Of a DNA stretch of 64,000 bases, positions 42,817-51,613 are shown piece by piece; the first letter of the stretch is position 1; each line of letters opens with the position of its first letter. The stretch comes from an uncultured Prevotellaceae bacterium (GTDB taxonomy: Bacteria > Bacteroidota > Bacteroidia > Bacteroidales > Bacteroidaceae). Under the pieces are notes generated by a model. The model ran no database searches. It was not told the origin of the DNA and was given only the letters and a program-made list of their open reading frames with translations. The translations under genes were made by a program, and so were the position numbers. The stretch spans positions 1-64,000 of the forward strand of contig CADCCB010000011.1 of assembly GCA_902799905.1 (NCBI GenBank), read 5' to 3'.

Positions 42817-44289
42817 TTATCCGAAGAACTCGCCTTCGGCCTGTTGGTCGTAACTGCTGCCGTCGAAGCAATGGGTGCATACCTTGTCCTTGGGCAGTCC
42901 TATCGACTCGATGAGGTCTTCCAGTCGTGCGAACTTGAGGGAGGTGAGGCCCAGTCGGCGGGCTATCTCCTCTACCATTCGCTTGTATTGGGGCGAATCG
43001 GTCTGCGAGTATTTGTCGAGGTTGGCCTTGTCGTCGCCCTCGAAGTCGCGGATGATCTGACGCGTGATGAGTTCCAGGTCGCTCTTCGAGTTGGTGAAGC
43101 CGATGAAGGGGCAGCCATAGACGAGTGGCGGACAGGAGATGCGGACGTGCACCTCCTTGGCTCCGTTCTGTACGAACTCCTTGGCGTTGTCGCGCAACTG
43201 GGTGCCACGCACGATGCTGTCGTCGCAGAACACCACGCGCTGGTCGCGCAGCAGGGCCTCGTTGGGAATCAGTTTCATCTTGGCCACCAGGTCGCGCCGG
43301 CTCTGGTTGCCAGGTGTGAACGAGCGTGGCCAGGTGGGTGTGTACTTCAGCACGGCACGCTTGTAGGGGATGCCCGAACCGTCGGAATAGCCTAGGGCCA
43401 TACCCACACCGGAGTCGGGGATGCCACACACGAGGTCGGCCTCCACATCGTCGCGCTCACCCATCATGCGACCGTTCTTCTCGCGTACATATTCTGTATT
43501 GATGCCTTCGTAGCAGGAGGCGGGGAATCCGTAGTAGACCCACAGGAAGGAGCATATCTGGCAGCGCTTGAAGGCGGGCTGCAGCACCTCTAAACTATCG
43601 GCACGGAGGCGGACAATCTCACCTGGTCCCAGGTCGCGCACGGCTTTGTAGTCGAGGTTGGGGAAACTGGTGGTCTCGCTGCTCACGGCGTAGGCCTTCA
43701 CCCAGTCGTCGGTGCCGATGGGCGACAACTTGTGCACCTCCTTGCGTCCGATGACGATGGGGGTACGGCCCAGGAAGTCGCGTGCGGCGATGATGCCGTC
43801 CTCGGTGAGGATAAGCATCGAGCACGAGCCCTTGATCTTTCGATAGACGAGATTGATGCCCTCTACGAAGGTGCTGCCCATATTGATGAGCAGGGCCACG
43901 AGTTCCGTCTGGTTCAGGTTGTTGGCACTCTGCTCGCTGAGGTGCATGCGCTGTGCCAGCAGTTCGTCGGCAATCTCTCGCAGGTTGTTGATCTTGGCCA
44001 CGGTGACCACGGCATAGCGTCCCAGGTGAGAGTTGATGATGATAGGTTGCGGGTCGGTGTCGCTGATGACGCCCAGTCCCTGGTTGCCTGAGAAGTCGCT
44101 AAGTTCGTCCTCGAACTTCGAGCGGAAGTAGTCGCGCTCCAGCGAGTGGATGCTGCGTGTAAAGCCGCGTTCCTTGTCAAACGTGACAAGTCCTGCACGT
44201 CGTGTACCTAGATGAGAGTTGTAGTCTGTGCCGTAAAACAAGTCGTTTACACAGTCTTTTGTTGAAATCGTTCCGAAGAAGCCACCCAT
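42817..44289 (-). CDS. PurF-like amidophosphoribosyltransferase paralogue lacking the N-terminal Cys
   Basis: The 490-residue protein follows PurF throughout: an Ntn-type glutaminase domain (residues 1-240) and a phosphoribosyltransferase domain with the PRPP loop VVFCDDSIVRGTQL near 355. However, the N-terminus is MGGFFGT instead of MCGIVG, so the catalytic cysteine nucleophile is missing, and HLGTRRAGL replaces the usual HRGQDAAG. It therefore should not hydrolyse glutamine by the normal route. It may use free ammonia, act on another substrate, or be regulatory. A TAnnTTTGC promoter lies 32 bp upstream. Confidence 0.85.
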   Translation of the reverse strand: MGGFFGTISTKDCVNDLFYGTDYNSHLGTRRAGLVTFDKERGFTRSIHSLERDYFRSKFEDELSDFSGNQGLGVISDTDPQPIIINSHLGRYAVVTVAKINNLREIADELLAQRMHLSEQSANNLNQTELVALLINMGSTFVEGINLVYRKIKGSCSMLILTEDGIIAARDFLGRTPIVIGRKEVHKLSPIGTDDWVKAYAVSSETTSFPNLDYKAVRDLGPGEIVRLRADSLEVLQPAFKRCQICSFLWVYYGFPASCYEGINTEYVREKNGRMMGERDDVEADLVCGIPDSGVGMALGYSDGSGIPYKRAVLKYTPTWPRSFTPGNQSRRDLVAKMKLIPNEALLRDQRVVFCDDSIVRGTQLRDNAKEFVQNGAKEVHVRISCPPLVYGCPFIGFTNSKSDLELITRQIIRDFEGDDKANLDKYSQTDSPQYKRMVEEIARRLGLTSLKFARLEDLIESIGLPKDKVCTHCFDGSSYDQQAEGEFFG

Positions 44290-44320
44290 AAGTGTTATCG
44301 CTGTTTTTTAAATTTCGGGT

Positions 44321-44329
44321 GCAAAGTTA
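44321..44329 (-). promoter_or_regulatory. Promoter -7 box (TAACTTTGC)
   Basis: Minus-strand TAnnTTTGC element 32 bp upstream of the PurF-like start. Confidence 0.6.
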
Positions 44330-44382
44330 CGAAGAAATTAAGAATTAAGAATTATGAATTAAGAATTATTTTTGCTTGACCC

Positions 44383-45351
44383 TTATTTTTTTATGAAATC
44401 GTAGGCGAAACGGAGGATGAAGTAGAAGGCGGTGCCGACGAAGATGCCTGCGATGGCATCGATGGCATAGTGGGCCTGGATGTAGAAGGTGCTGAAGAAC
44501 AGCAGTACGGCAAAGGGGAGGCAGATACAGAAGAGCCAGCGGTTGCGGCTCTCCCATGCCAGCCACATGGCCACCGTCGTCACGCCCACATGACTGCTGG
44601 GGAAGGCGGCTGTGGGCCGTTCGCCAGCGGCGTGGGTGAGTTCGAGCAGATGGTAGAAGAAACCGTCCTGACAGCCAGGGATGGTTAGTGAGAACTGGGG
44701 GTCGTACTCTTTGAAGGCCAGCAGTCCGAAGTAGTCCTTCAGGTCAGGGAAGATGCCTGCCGCCGCCTGCTCCACGCCGATGGCCTTGAAGTAGAACTGC
44801 GGACCGGCCACGGGCAGGAAGATGAAGATGACGTAGAAGATGAAGAAGGAGGTGAGAATGACGAACGTGGCACGCTCGAACTTGTCGTAGCGCCAGATGA
44901 AGTAGAACATGGCGACGCCAGCGAACAGGGGAAAGTAACTGACATAACCCATCGTCATCAGTTCGCTGAACACGGGCCAATGGAACACCTCGCTGAAGGT
45001 GAGCGACGGCTGACAGCCGAAGATGGTCTGCTCACACCCTGCAAAGAGGTGGTCGAGGTTGGGGAAGACGCGGTTCAGTTCGTAGGTGTCAGGATACCAG
45101 AGGCTGAGCAGCGAGAACTGTCCGATGATGCGGAAGAGCGTGGTCAGCCGGCAGGGCATCATGCGGTAGACGCCCCAGAGGGCAACCGTCACCAGCAGGG
45201 CCTGCACACGTGTCCATACCATCATTCCTGGGTTGGGCAGGCTGGTGTAGGTCACCATGATGAATACCGATGTGGCCAGCAGGTAGGCCATCATCACCCA
45301 CTCCACAGCCATCAGTCCCTTGAGCGGACTCTTCTCAATAATCATAGCCAT
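44383..45351 (-). CDS. PAP2-superfamily membrane phosphatase/transferase
   Basis: A 322-residue multi-pass inner-membrane protein. The PAP2 catalytic motifs are visible late in the sequence: FPSSHVG (motif 2, catalytic His) and YIQAHYAIDAIAG (motif 3, with H and D); RPTAA precedes motif 2. Several hydrophobic helices precede them. In Bacteroidota such proteins include inositol-phosphoceramide synthases and lipid phosphatases; the substrate cannot be decided here. Its start overlaps the end of the epimerase gene by 10 bp, so the two are coupled. Confidence 0.82.
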   Translation of the reverse strand: MAMIIEKSPLKGLMAVEWVMMAYLLATSVFIMVTYTSLPNPGMMVWTRVQALLVTVALWGVYRMMPCRLTTLFRIIGQFSLLSLWYPDTYELNRVFPNLDHLFAGCEQTIFGCQPSLTFSEVFHWPVFSELMTMGYVSYFPLFAGVAMFYFIWRYDKFERATFVILTSFFIFYVIFIFLPVAGPQFYFKAIGVEQAAAGIFPDLKDYFGLLAFKEYDPQFSLTIPGCQDGFFYHLLELTHAAGERPTAAFPSSHVGVTTVAMWLAWESRNRWLFCICLPFAVLLFFSTFYIQAHYAIDAIAGIFVGTAFYFILRFAYDFIKK

Positions 45352-46361
45352 CCGTTCTCTTTATACCACTTGATGGTCAGGGGCACGCCCTCAGCCAGCG
45401 TGTAGTGCGGCTCGTAGCCCAGTTCGCGGCGGGCGGGCTCTATGTCGCAGCGCCAGTTGCGCTGTTTCATGATGTTGTATTTATCGTTGTTCAGGGCCGA
45501 TATCTTTCCCGTGATGTGTCCCCACTTGTCGCCGAAGAAGGTGATGACGCGCAGCAGCCAGATGGGTGCCGTGACGCGTATCCACCAGGGGTTGCCCAGT
45601 TCCTTGCGGATGAGGTTGGAGAAGGTGGCCGACTGATAGACCTGTCCGTCGGAGAGGAAGTACTTGCGGCCCGTCTGTCCCTTTTCGCAGGCCAGGAAGA
45701 CGGCTTGCACCACGTCGAGCACATAGACGAAGGTGATGTCCTGCCGCTGGAATCCCACGGCGAAGTCGGTGTGCTGCTTGATGCTCTTGGCCATCATGAA
45801 GTAGTCGCGCTCCCGTGGTCCATAGACCCCAGTGGGACGGAGGATGACGTAGGGGAAGGGCTCTTGGCTGTTGGCTATTAGTTGTTGGCTGTTAGCAATC
45901 AGCCATTGCTCTGCCTGCAGTTTGCTACGGCCGTAGTCGGTGTTGGGCTGTGGTGTGTCGCTCTCGAGAATCTCCTTGTAGGGCTGCTGCTCGCGGATGG
46001 CACCGAAGATGCTCAGCGAACTGATGTAGACGAAGCGCTTCAGGGGCATCTTTAGGTTGATGAGTGCACGCACCAGGTTCTTCGTACCCTCGGTATTGAT
46101 CTTGTAGAAGTCCTGACTGTTCAGACACTTGGTCACGCCGGCGGCATGTACCACATAGTCGAACTGGTGGTCGCCCAACTGCTCTTCCAGTTGCTGCTGG
46201 CTCGACAGGTTGAGTTCGATGAAATGGATGCGCTCGTCCTGCAGGAAGTCGCGCTTGCTGCTTCCTCTGACGGCGGCCCATGTCTGCATGCCGCGTCTGA
46301 GTGCCTCCTCAACGATAAACGAGCCGATGAATCCGCTGGCCCCTGTCACAAGTATCTTCAT
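45342..46361 (-). CDS. NAD-dependent epimerase/dehydratase (extended SDR)
   Basis: A 339-residue Rossmann-fold enzyme: MKILVTGASGFIGSFIVEEA at the N-terminus (GxxGxxG), VVHAAGVTKC near 75, a catalytic YGRSK near 155 with upstream SSLSIFG, and RPTGVYGPRE near 185. The start at 46361 places the NAD loop at the true N-terminus; the longer frame adds 15 unlikely residues. Probable sugar-nucleotide or sterol-like substrate. An internal direct duplication (LIANSQQ twice, near 168-182) is visible. It is followed by the overlapping PAP2 gene. Confidence 0.88.
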   Translation of the reverse strand: MKILVTGASGFIGSFIVEEALRRGMQTWAAVRGSSKRDFLQDERIHFIELNLSSQQQLEEQLGDHQFDYVVHAAGVTKCLNSQDFYKINTEGTKNLVRALINLKMPLKRFVYISSLSIFGAIREQQPYKEILESDTPQPNTDYGRSKLQAEQWLIANSQQLIANSQEPFPYVILRPTGVYGPRERDYFMMAKSIKQHTDFAVGFQRQDITFVYVLDVVQAVFLACEKGQTGRKYFLSDGQVYQSATFSNLIRKELGNPWWIRVTAPIWLLRVITFFGDKWGHITGKISALNNDKYNIMKQRNWRCDIEPARRELGYEPHYTLAEGVPLTIKWYKENGWL

Positions 46362-46391
46362 GTTTTCTCTTCGTTTCTTCTGTTTTGCGCT

Positions 46392-46400
46392 GCAAAGGTA
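46392..46400 (-). promoter_or_regulatory. Promoter -7 box (TACCTTTGC)
   Basis: Minus-strand TAnnTTTGC element 30 bp upstream of the epimerase start. Confidence 0.6.
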
Positions 46401-46469
46401 GTGCAAACCGAGCGAAAAACCAAACGAAAAGCCTTTTTTCTTGGTTTTCCTGAACCTGTTATTGCCCTC

Positions 46470-47048
46470 TCATCGCTTCTGCTCCCTTGCTCGGTCAATG
46501 CCTTCCAGCAAGCGCCGTGCTCCCTCGTTGCCCATGCTTTCAGCCTGTTGCAGATGGATCTCGGCCTGCACGGTGTCGCCCTGTTGTAGGCAGAGTACAC
46601 CCAGGTTCAGCCAGGCTGTGGGGTGTCCCTTCTCAGCGGCCTGTGTGTACCAGTAGCGGGCCGAGTCGGCATCTTGTCTGACGCCCTTGCCGGCATGATA
46701 GAGCCAGCCGAGGTTCAGTTGTGAGAGCGTGTTGTCCTGTACGGCTGCCTTCATGAACCAGTATGCCGCTTTGGCGTAGTCCTGACTGACGCCCTGTCCT
46801 TCCTTGTACATCACCCCCAGGTTGTTCTGTGCCTCGCTCACTCCCTGCTCTGCCGCCAGCGCATACCATCGTGCCGCCTCCTCAGGGGCTCCCGCCTCGT
46901 CGCAGGCCAGCGCCACCTTCATCTGTGCCGTTGCATCGCCCTGCTCAGCAGCGTCCAGCAGGGCCTGGTCCACCTTCGGCAGCGTCTTGCTGCATGATGC
47001 GAGAAGCACTACAAGAAGGAATATATATAATGTACGATGTTGTCTCAT
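46470..47048 (-). CDS. Sel1-repeat lipoprotein
   Basis: A 192-residue lipoprotein with signal LYIFLLVVLLASC, followed by about four Sel1/TPR-like repeats (AEQGVSEAQNNLGVMYKEG, WLYHAGKGVRQDADSARYWY). Sel1 proteins usually scaffold other proteins at the envelope. The ATG at 47048 is chosen because it gives the lipobox. It is the last gene of an apparent operon with the sialidase-like protein (29-bp gap) and the ATPase. Confidence 0.8.
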   Translation of the reverse strand: MRQHRTLYIFLLVVLLASCSKTLPKVDQALLDAAEQGDATAQMKVALACDEAGAPEEAARWYALAAEQGVSEAQNNLGVMYKEGQGVSQDYAKAAYWFMKAAVQDNTLSQLNLGWLYHAGKGVRQDADSARYWYTQAAEKGHPTAWLNLGVLCLQQGDTVQAEIHLQQAESMGNEGARRLLEGIDRAREQKR

Positions 47049-47077
47049 GTTGTTTCTAAAGATCGTTACTACTCGTT

Positions 47078-48262
47078 TTATGGTTGCATGGTTTTGCTCT
47101 GAAGTGGGATGACGGTACATTCCACATCCTCCTTGTTGGTGGAATAACTCACGTAGAGGTTGCCCTGATAGGTCATCGCCTTGGGATAGTTGTAGCCGAG
47201 GGTCTTGTACCTGCCCTCATAGCGTCTTGGCAGTAAGTCGCCAGGCAGGCCGCTGCGTAGCAGGATGGCCTTGTCGAAGACGATGCCGTCCTGGCTCAGA
47301 TGCAGCACGAGCGGCCATCTCCGCTTGTCGTTGGCAGGACAGCCAATCATGAACGAACGGCCGTCAGGCAGGTTGCCAGCACATTGCTTCGTTCGGGCAT
47401 CAGGGATATTGGTCATAACGGACTTTGACCAATGTTCGCCTCTGTCCTTGCTGACAGAAGCCAGTTTGCGGAAACTGCTCTTCTGGTCGCGAAACAGCAT
47501 GACGAGTGTACCGTCGGGCTGCCTGTATTGACTGGGTTCTATCTCTCGCGACTGCTTGCCGTTGTCTTCCGACTCGAAAAGCCCCTTTCGCCATCCTCTC
47601 ACCCCGCTGGGATCATCGGTGAATACAGGACAAATGTGGAGTCCTGGCATGAAATGTGAAGCGCCGATGAGTCGGCCGTCAGGCAGGGGGTAGGGGTCTT
47701 GTTCCAGTACGCCCTCCATCACACTTCCGTCAGCCATCCTTACAGGAAGCATCTGGCTCCACGCCTCGCCATCGGTACTCATCATGTAGTTGGTCTTTCC
47801 CCCTCGCGGCTCCAGCCCTTTTTGCCAGGTGTCGATGAAGGCTGTCAGCGTGTCGCCCCTCACCAGCCATCCGCCCGATGTGCAGTAGTAGTCCTCAGTA
47901 GGCAGGGCGAGTGGTTGAGGCTTGCTCCAGGTGATGCCTTCGTCGCTGCTCATGCTGTAGGCCACCCAGGTGTCGTCGCTGTCTTCGTCTTTCGGCGAAC
48001 TCTGCCACATGCAATACAACTTCCCTTTGAAGGCCGTCATCACCACCCCGTTGGCATAATGGTCCGTATCCTCTCCTGCCTTGAAGATGGTGATGGTCTT
48101 TATGCTGTTGTCAGGCTGCAGTCCCACCGTCTCATGGTTGGTGGTATCGACCACGCCATCTGCTAATAGGGGCAGATGGCGGTCTTTGGGTGGCCGTTCG
48201 CCAGCCCCTTCTGCTCCAATGGCGCAACAGAGCCCGATGAGTAGTATGAGGAGTTTGTCCAT
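47078..48262 (-). CDS. Secreted sialidase-superfamily (BNR-repeat) protein
   Basis: A 394-residue exported beta-propeller-like protein: short signal peptide (LLILLIGLCCAIGAEGA), Asp-box/BNR-like motifs (SSDEGITWSKP, STDGEAWSQ, SKDRGEHWSKS) and a glycan-like active-site layout (DPYPLPDGRLIGASHF). This suggests an exo-glycosidase of the sialidase fold, but the true substrate is not clear because the arginine triad cannot be assigned by eye. It begins 2 bp after the ATPase stop, so the two are probably co-transcribed. Confidence 0.72.
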   Translation of the reverse strand: MDKLLILLIGLCCAIGAEGAGERPPKDRHLPLLADGVVDTTNHETVGLQPDNSIKTITIFKAGEDTDHYANGVVMTAFKGKLYCMWQSSPKDEDSDDTWVAYSMSSDEGITWSKPQPLALPTEDYYCTSGGWLVRGDTLTAFIDTWQKGLEPRGGKTNYMMSTDGEAWSQMLPVRMADGSVMEGVLEQDPYPLPDGRLIGASHFMPGLHICPVFTDDPSGVRGWRKGLFESEDNGKQSREIEPSQYRQPDGTLVMLFRDQKSSFRKLASVSKDRGEHWSKSVMTNIPDARTKQCAGNLPDGRSFMIGCPANDKRRWPLVLHLSQDGIVFDKAILLRSGLPGDLLPRRYEGRYKTLGYNYPKAMTYQGNLYVSYSTNKEDVECTVIPLQSKTMQP

Positions 48263-48264
48263 AT

Positions 48265-49371
48265 TTACTGTGTTAGTAAATATTCTGCCAAATACGGCAC
48301 GGCAAAGACCAGTTCTCCACGTCTTGGAGCCTCTATGACACCCGCTTCTATCAAACGTTTGCGGTATGGCTGAATGGCTGGACCTTTCTTTCCTAACTTC
48401 GCCTGCAACTTGGCAGTAGTCGCAATTCCTCCACAGCGAGCAAGTGCTTTTAAGAAGACCCTGTCGTTATCTGACAAAGGAGCCAGGATTGGCTTAAACA
48501 CATTTTCTTCCATATCCTTCATCGCTGCTTTCTCTGACTTGTTCATCACATCATCCGTGACTACATCGCCCTCAAGTGTATATTGAATCACATAGTAACC
48601 AATCAACTGCATCAAGTATGGGAAACCGCGGGTTGATAGTGCCGCACGGTCAAGAATTTCATCCGAGGCTTTAATTCCTATTGATTTGAATGCCCGTTCG
48701 TAATAAGCCCGGATTAGATTGGTCGAAATCAGTCCCAACTCCACTTTGGTTGCACGGTTCAAGAAAGTCAGCACGCTGTCATTCAATACGCTGGATACTG
48801 CATGAGGCAGTCCAGCCATTGCTATCGCAACATTTTTGCGGTCGCCTACCAGTTCTTGATAAGCCGATGCTACCTCACGCATAGCAGCCGATGTGCGAAC
48901 CTCGTCTATCAGAATTAGTGCGCCCATCCCTTTCTCTGCCAGTTTGTCGCACAATAGCAACATCTTCGAACGGAAACCATATTGCCTCTCCGTTGCCTCC
49001 GAGAAAGTTAGGCCGAACGAAAATCCCAGTGCTCCTGCGCTTATGCCCGTCAATTTCCGCTTGTCATCATTGAAGAACTTCGAACCGTTCAGTTGGAACT
49101 GTTCGATAATAGCCTGAGGCATTCCCTCATGAGCCGTCACGCGGGCTACCACATACCCATTCTTCTGAGCACGGTCGCTTAGTTCTAGTAGTAGAGCGGT
49201 CTTGCCCATACCACGTTGCCCCAAGAACAACCAGCAACGGTTACGCGACCCCACGGGTTCTCTCAGTCCTGCCATGAATTGGTCAATAACTCCGTCACGG
49301 CCAATATATTGCTCAGGCCGATTGCCGAAAGTAGGTTGAAACAGACTGCGTACATCCTCTTTTTTATTCAT
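48265..49371 (-). CDS. AAA/ORC-Cdc6-like ATPase with C-terminal winged helix
   Basis: A 368-residue P-loop ATPase: Walker A FLGQRGMGKT (49-58), Walker B ALILIDE (151-157), arginine-rich sensor region, and a C-terminal winged-helix-like part (TTAKLQAKLGKKGPAIQPYRK, then a VIEAPRRGELVFAVPYLAEYL wing). Similar stand-alone ATPases are widespread in Bacteroidota accessory regions. Its 5' leader consists of two copies of a 21-base A-rich unit. Upstream lies a TACTTTTGC promoter. Confidence 0.8.
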   Translation of the reverse strand: MNKKEDVRSLFQPTFGNRPEQYIGRDGVIDQFMAGLREPVGSRNRCWLFLGQRGMGKTALLLELSDRAQKNGYVVARVTAHEGMPQAIIEQFQLNGSKFFNDDKRKLTGISAGALGFSFGLTFSEATERQYGFRSKMLLLCDKLAEKGMGALILIDEVRTSAAMREVASAYQELVGDRKNVAIAMAGLPHAVSSVLNDSVLTFLNRATKVELGLISTNLIRAYYERAFKSIGIKASDEILDRAALSTRGFPYLMQLIGYYVIQYTLEGDVVTDDVMNKSEKAAMKDMEENVFKPILAPLSDNDRVFLKALARCGGIATTAKLQAKLGKKGPAIQPYRKRLIEAGVIEAPRRGELVFAVPYLAEYLLTQ

Positions 49372-49372
49372 C

Positions 49373-49416
49373 TTTATTCTCTTTTATTCTTCTTTATTCT
49401 CTTTTATTCTTTACTA
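49373..49416 (-). repeat. Tandem 21-bp repeat in the ATPase 5' leader
   Basis: Two copies of TCTTTATTCTCTTTTATTC-type sequence lie directly before the start codon. On the mRNA strand they read GAATAAAAGAGAATAAAGA, each carrying a purine-rich stretch able to act as a ribosome-binding site. Confidence 0.65.
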
Positions 49417-49420
49417 TGCT

Positions 49421-49429
49421 GCAAAAGTA
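49421..49429 (-). promoter_or_regulatory. Promoter -7 box (TACTTTTGC)
   Basis: Minus-strand TAnnTTTGC element just upstream of the tandem leader repeat of the ATPase gene. Confidence 0.6.
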
Positions 49430-49524
49430 CGATTATAATTTGAGATTGCCAAATCTTTTTCATCTTTTCTTGCATAGCCTTGAATACAGATTCATAAAAG
49501 GCTTGCAGTTATGTACACGACGGT

Positions 49525-50169
49525 TCAGTTCATGATACGACAATCAAAGTCAATCCATTTACCACAATCCATGCATATTGTAAGGTAGCCCTCGCGTCCT
49601 GCAAGATGCGCCCACGAATCAGGACTGCTCCTATAATAACCAGTTGCCAGTCGGCCTCCACATTTGTCGCATTTCTGACTAACGATTCTTTTCTCAATAG
49701 AAAACCCTGCGTATTGGCGCATTCTGTCTTTTGTCGCCAAGTCTTTATCTATGTCAGGATGCTCATTGAGCGTAACCAAACACCTGTCCCAGCCATCAGA
49801 CACTTCACATACCAAAAACCCTGAATCGTCGCGCCCTTTAATTGCTATCGATTCATAAATGCAGGGAAGTTGGAATCCGTTTTTTATATCAACAATCCCT
49901 TGGTAAGTGGAAGCGTCAACTACTACTGCGGCATCATCACTAATGGCTTTTATATCCTTATACGCCAGCGGAACCCTGACGTCTCCTTTCTTGTCGATGA
50001 CACCCCGTTTCCCCTTTCCTACAGATACTTTGGCGTAGTTACCAACAAACGGCCAAGCACCATCGTAGATGGGGGGTATTACCATTCTTCCCTCTTTGTC
50101 TCTGTATCCGAATTTTACAGAAAATCCAGACATAGACACGGTCAATTCATCATCAGTATTCTTTTGCAT
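49525..50169 (-). CDS. WG-repeat protein with zinc-ribbon-like C-terminus
   Basis: A 214-residue protein from the ATG at 50169. It contains WG/KWG-type beta repeats (FGYRDKEGRMVIPPIYDGA, GVIDKKGDVRVPLAYKDI, GIVDIKNGFQLPCIYESI). The C-terminal half carries two CxxC pairs (QKCDKCGG and ICMDCGKW) that could bind zinc. No signal peptide. Function unknown; WG repeats are protein-binding. The -7 box TATTTTTGC at 50185-50193 is immediately upstream. Confidence 0.72.
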   Translation of the reverse strand: MQKNTDDELTVSMSGFSVKFGYRDKEGRMVIPPIYDGAWPFVGNYAKVSVGKGKRGVIDKKGDVRVPLAYKDIKAISDDAAVVVDASTYQGIVDIKNGFQLPCIYESIAIKGRDDSGFLVCEVSDGWDRCLVTLNEHPDIDKDLATKDRMRQYAGFSIEKRIVSQKCDKCGGRLATGYYRSSPDSWAHLAGREGYLTICMDCGKWIDFDCRIMN

Positions 50170-50184
50170 AGTAGTAATTTTGTT

Positions 50185-50193
50185 GCAAAAATA
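50185..50193 (-). promoter_or_regulatory. Promoter -7 box (TATTTTTGC)
   Basis: Minus-strand TAnnTTTGC element 16 bp before the WG-repeat gene start. Confidence 0.55.
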
Positions 50194-50249
50194 GGCAAAT
50201 ATAATCGAACTGTCGTACATTGGCTGTTAAATAAAGTCAAATGCCCATC

Positions 50250-50385
50250 GTTAGCATCCGAACGTCATCTACGACCCATTCGGATGCCTTGCACCAGTCG
50301 TCCGAATGCCTCCTTATAGGGGAAAGGAAGCATCCGAACGGAGGTTGCGAAGCATCGGAACGAGAGGTGGAAGGCATTCGCTCGA
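50250..50385. repeat. Cluster of GCATCCGAACG-like sites in both orientations
   Basis: Six related words lie within 130 bp: GCATCCGAACG near 50254 and 50330, CATTCGGATGC near 50277, TCCGAATGCC near 50300, GCATCGGAACG near 50352 and GGCATTCG near 50373. They can pair with each other as several alternative hairpins. No gene. Confidence 0.55.
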
Positions 50386-51050
50386 GTTTGCTTGCTTTCA
50401 CCAAGCGAGAACTCTAAACACTAAACTCTCAAGGGCGGTAGCGAATTTTTCACTCTTCACTTTTCACTTTTCGGTTCTGCGTCAATTTGGGTGGTAATTC
50501 CAGTCCCATTTCATCCCCCTGATGTCCCAAGATGAGGTCCTTGCTGTCCTCGATTTCTGAGAAATTTTGCACGCGAAAATTTTTTTTCGAAAAAAAATGA
50601 TAAAAATGCCATAAGGTGTCATACTTATACTTAATCTACTGGTTTATAGTACGTTAACGCATGACACTTTAGTACTTGAAGTGTCATGCAAGTGTCATAT
50701 TGCCGTCATTATCAGCGAAAATACTGTTATTCTGATCGTGTTCTATCCTCATAGAAATGCTAGTTTGCATTTGTATCAATGCTCCAAACAAACAGTTTTC
50801 CCTGTTAAAACTGTCAGTACTAAACGTAAAAACTACTAGTTTGGACGTTTGATACATGAGCAAACTATGCTGTTATTCAATCATTTACGCTATTTATAGC
50901 CTCATTTTACAGCATGATTATAACAAGCCAAAATAATGACCCAAAAGTCAAAAAATGGTAACTGCAACATAGAATATGGATTGCTATTGCTGTCATTGCA
51001 GTATATAGATATTGAAAAAACAATCCCAAAGCGTTGCTTATCTCAGATTT
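50386..51050. other. Non-coding region rich in inverted repeats
   Basis: No gene is visible. It holds a dispersed AGTGAAAAGTGAA-type repeat (about 50440-50480), a perfect 11-bp inverted repeat GCATGACACTT / AAGTGTCATGC (50659-50669, 50679-50689), a 29-bp imperfect inverted repeat (50761-50789 with 50839-50867) and, inside it, ACAGTTTT / AAAACTGT. Confidence 0.6.
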
Positions 51051-51056
51051 TATGCT

Positions 51057-51065
51057 TACCTTTGC
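51057..51065 (+). promoter_or_regulatory. Promoter -7 box (TACCTTTGC)
   Basis: Plus-strand TAnnTTTGC element 30 bp before the lectin gene start. Confidence 0.6.
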
Positions 51066-51094
51066 CATGTCATTGATAAAACCAGTTAGCACTT

Positions 51095-51613
51095 ATGAAA
51101 AGGACTTTATTATTCATTGTATTGTTTTTCATCGCCATCATTTCGAAATCGCAAGTGATTGAGGATGGGGTATATGTCATTAAAAGTAGTGTCAATCCGA
51201 ATTATGTCATAGATCTGAGCGGCTCCCAGGTGTTTAATGGCAACAACATCCAAATATGGGAGAGGAATAGAACTGACGCACAACATTGGATCATCCTAAA
51301 CAAGAATGGTTATGTTGTCATACGAAGTTATATCAATTCGCAATATACCATTGACTTGAATTCGTCGAATGCCGTTTCTGGCCAAAACATCCATTTGTGG
51401 GAGTCTAACAACACGAATGCCCAGCGGTGGTATGTCAAAAAGGTTGGCGGATATTACGAGTTCCATAGTGCTGTTGACCAAAGGTATGTCATAGATCTGA
51501 AATCCAGCAATGCCGTTTCTGGTGAAAACATCCATTGTTGGGAGGAGAATGGCACCAATGCCCAGCGGTGGATATTGGAGCGTGTGGGGAATGTGAAGAT
51601 TATGAAGTTATGA
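51095..51613 (+). CDS. Secreted ricin-type beta-trefoil lectin
   Basis: A 172-residue protein with signal peptide (TLLFIVLFFIAIISKSQ) and a single beta-trefoil made of three similar repeats. Each has YVIDL-type strand, a GxNIxxWE segment and a QxW motif (DAQHWIIL, NAQRWYVK, NAQRWILE). The family binds sugars. It overlaps the next gene by ATGA, so lectin and membrane protein are probably made together. Confidence 0.85.
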   Translation: MKRTLLFIVLFFIAIISKSQVIEDGVYVIKSSVNPNYVIDLSGSQVFNGNNIQIWERNRTDAQHWIILNKNGYVVIRSYINSQYTIDLNSSNAVSGQNIHLWESNNTNAQRWYVKKVGGYYEFHSAVDQRYVIDLKSSNAVSGENIHCWEENGTNAQRWILERVGNVKIMKL

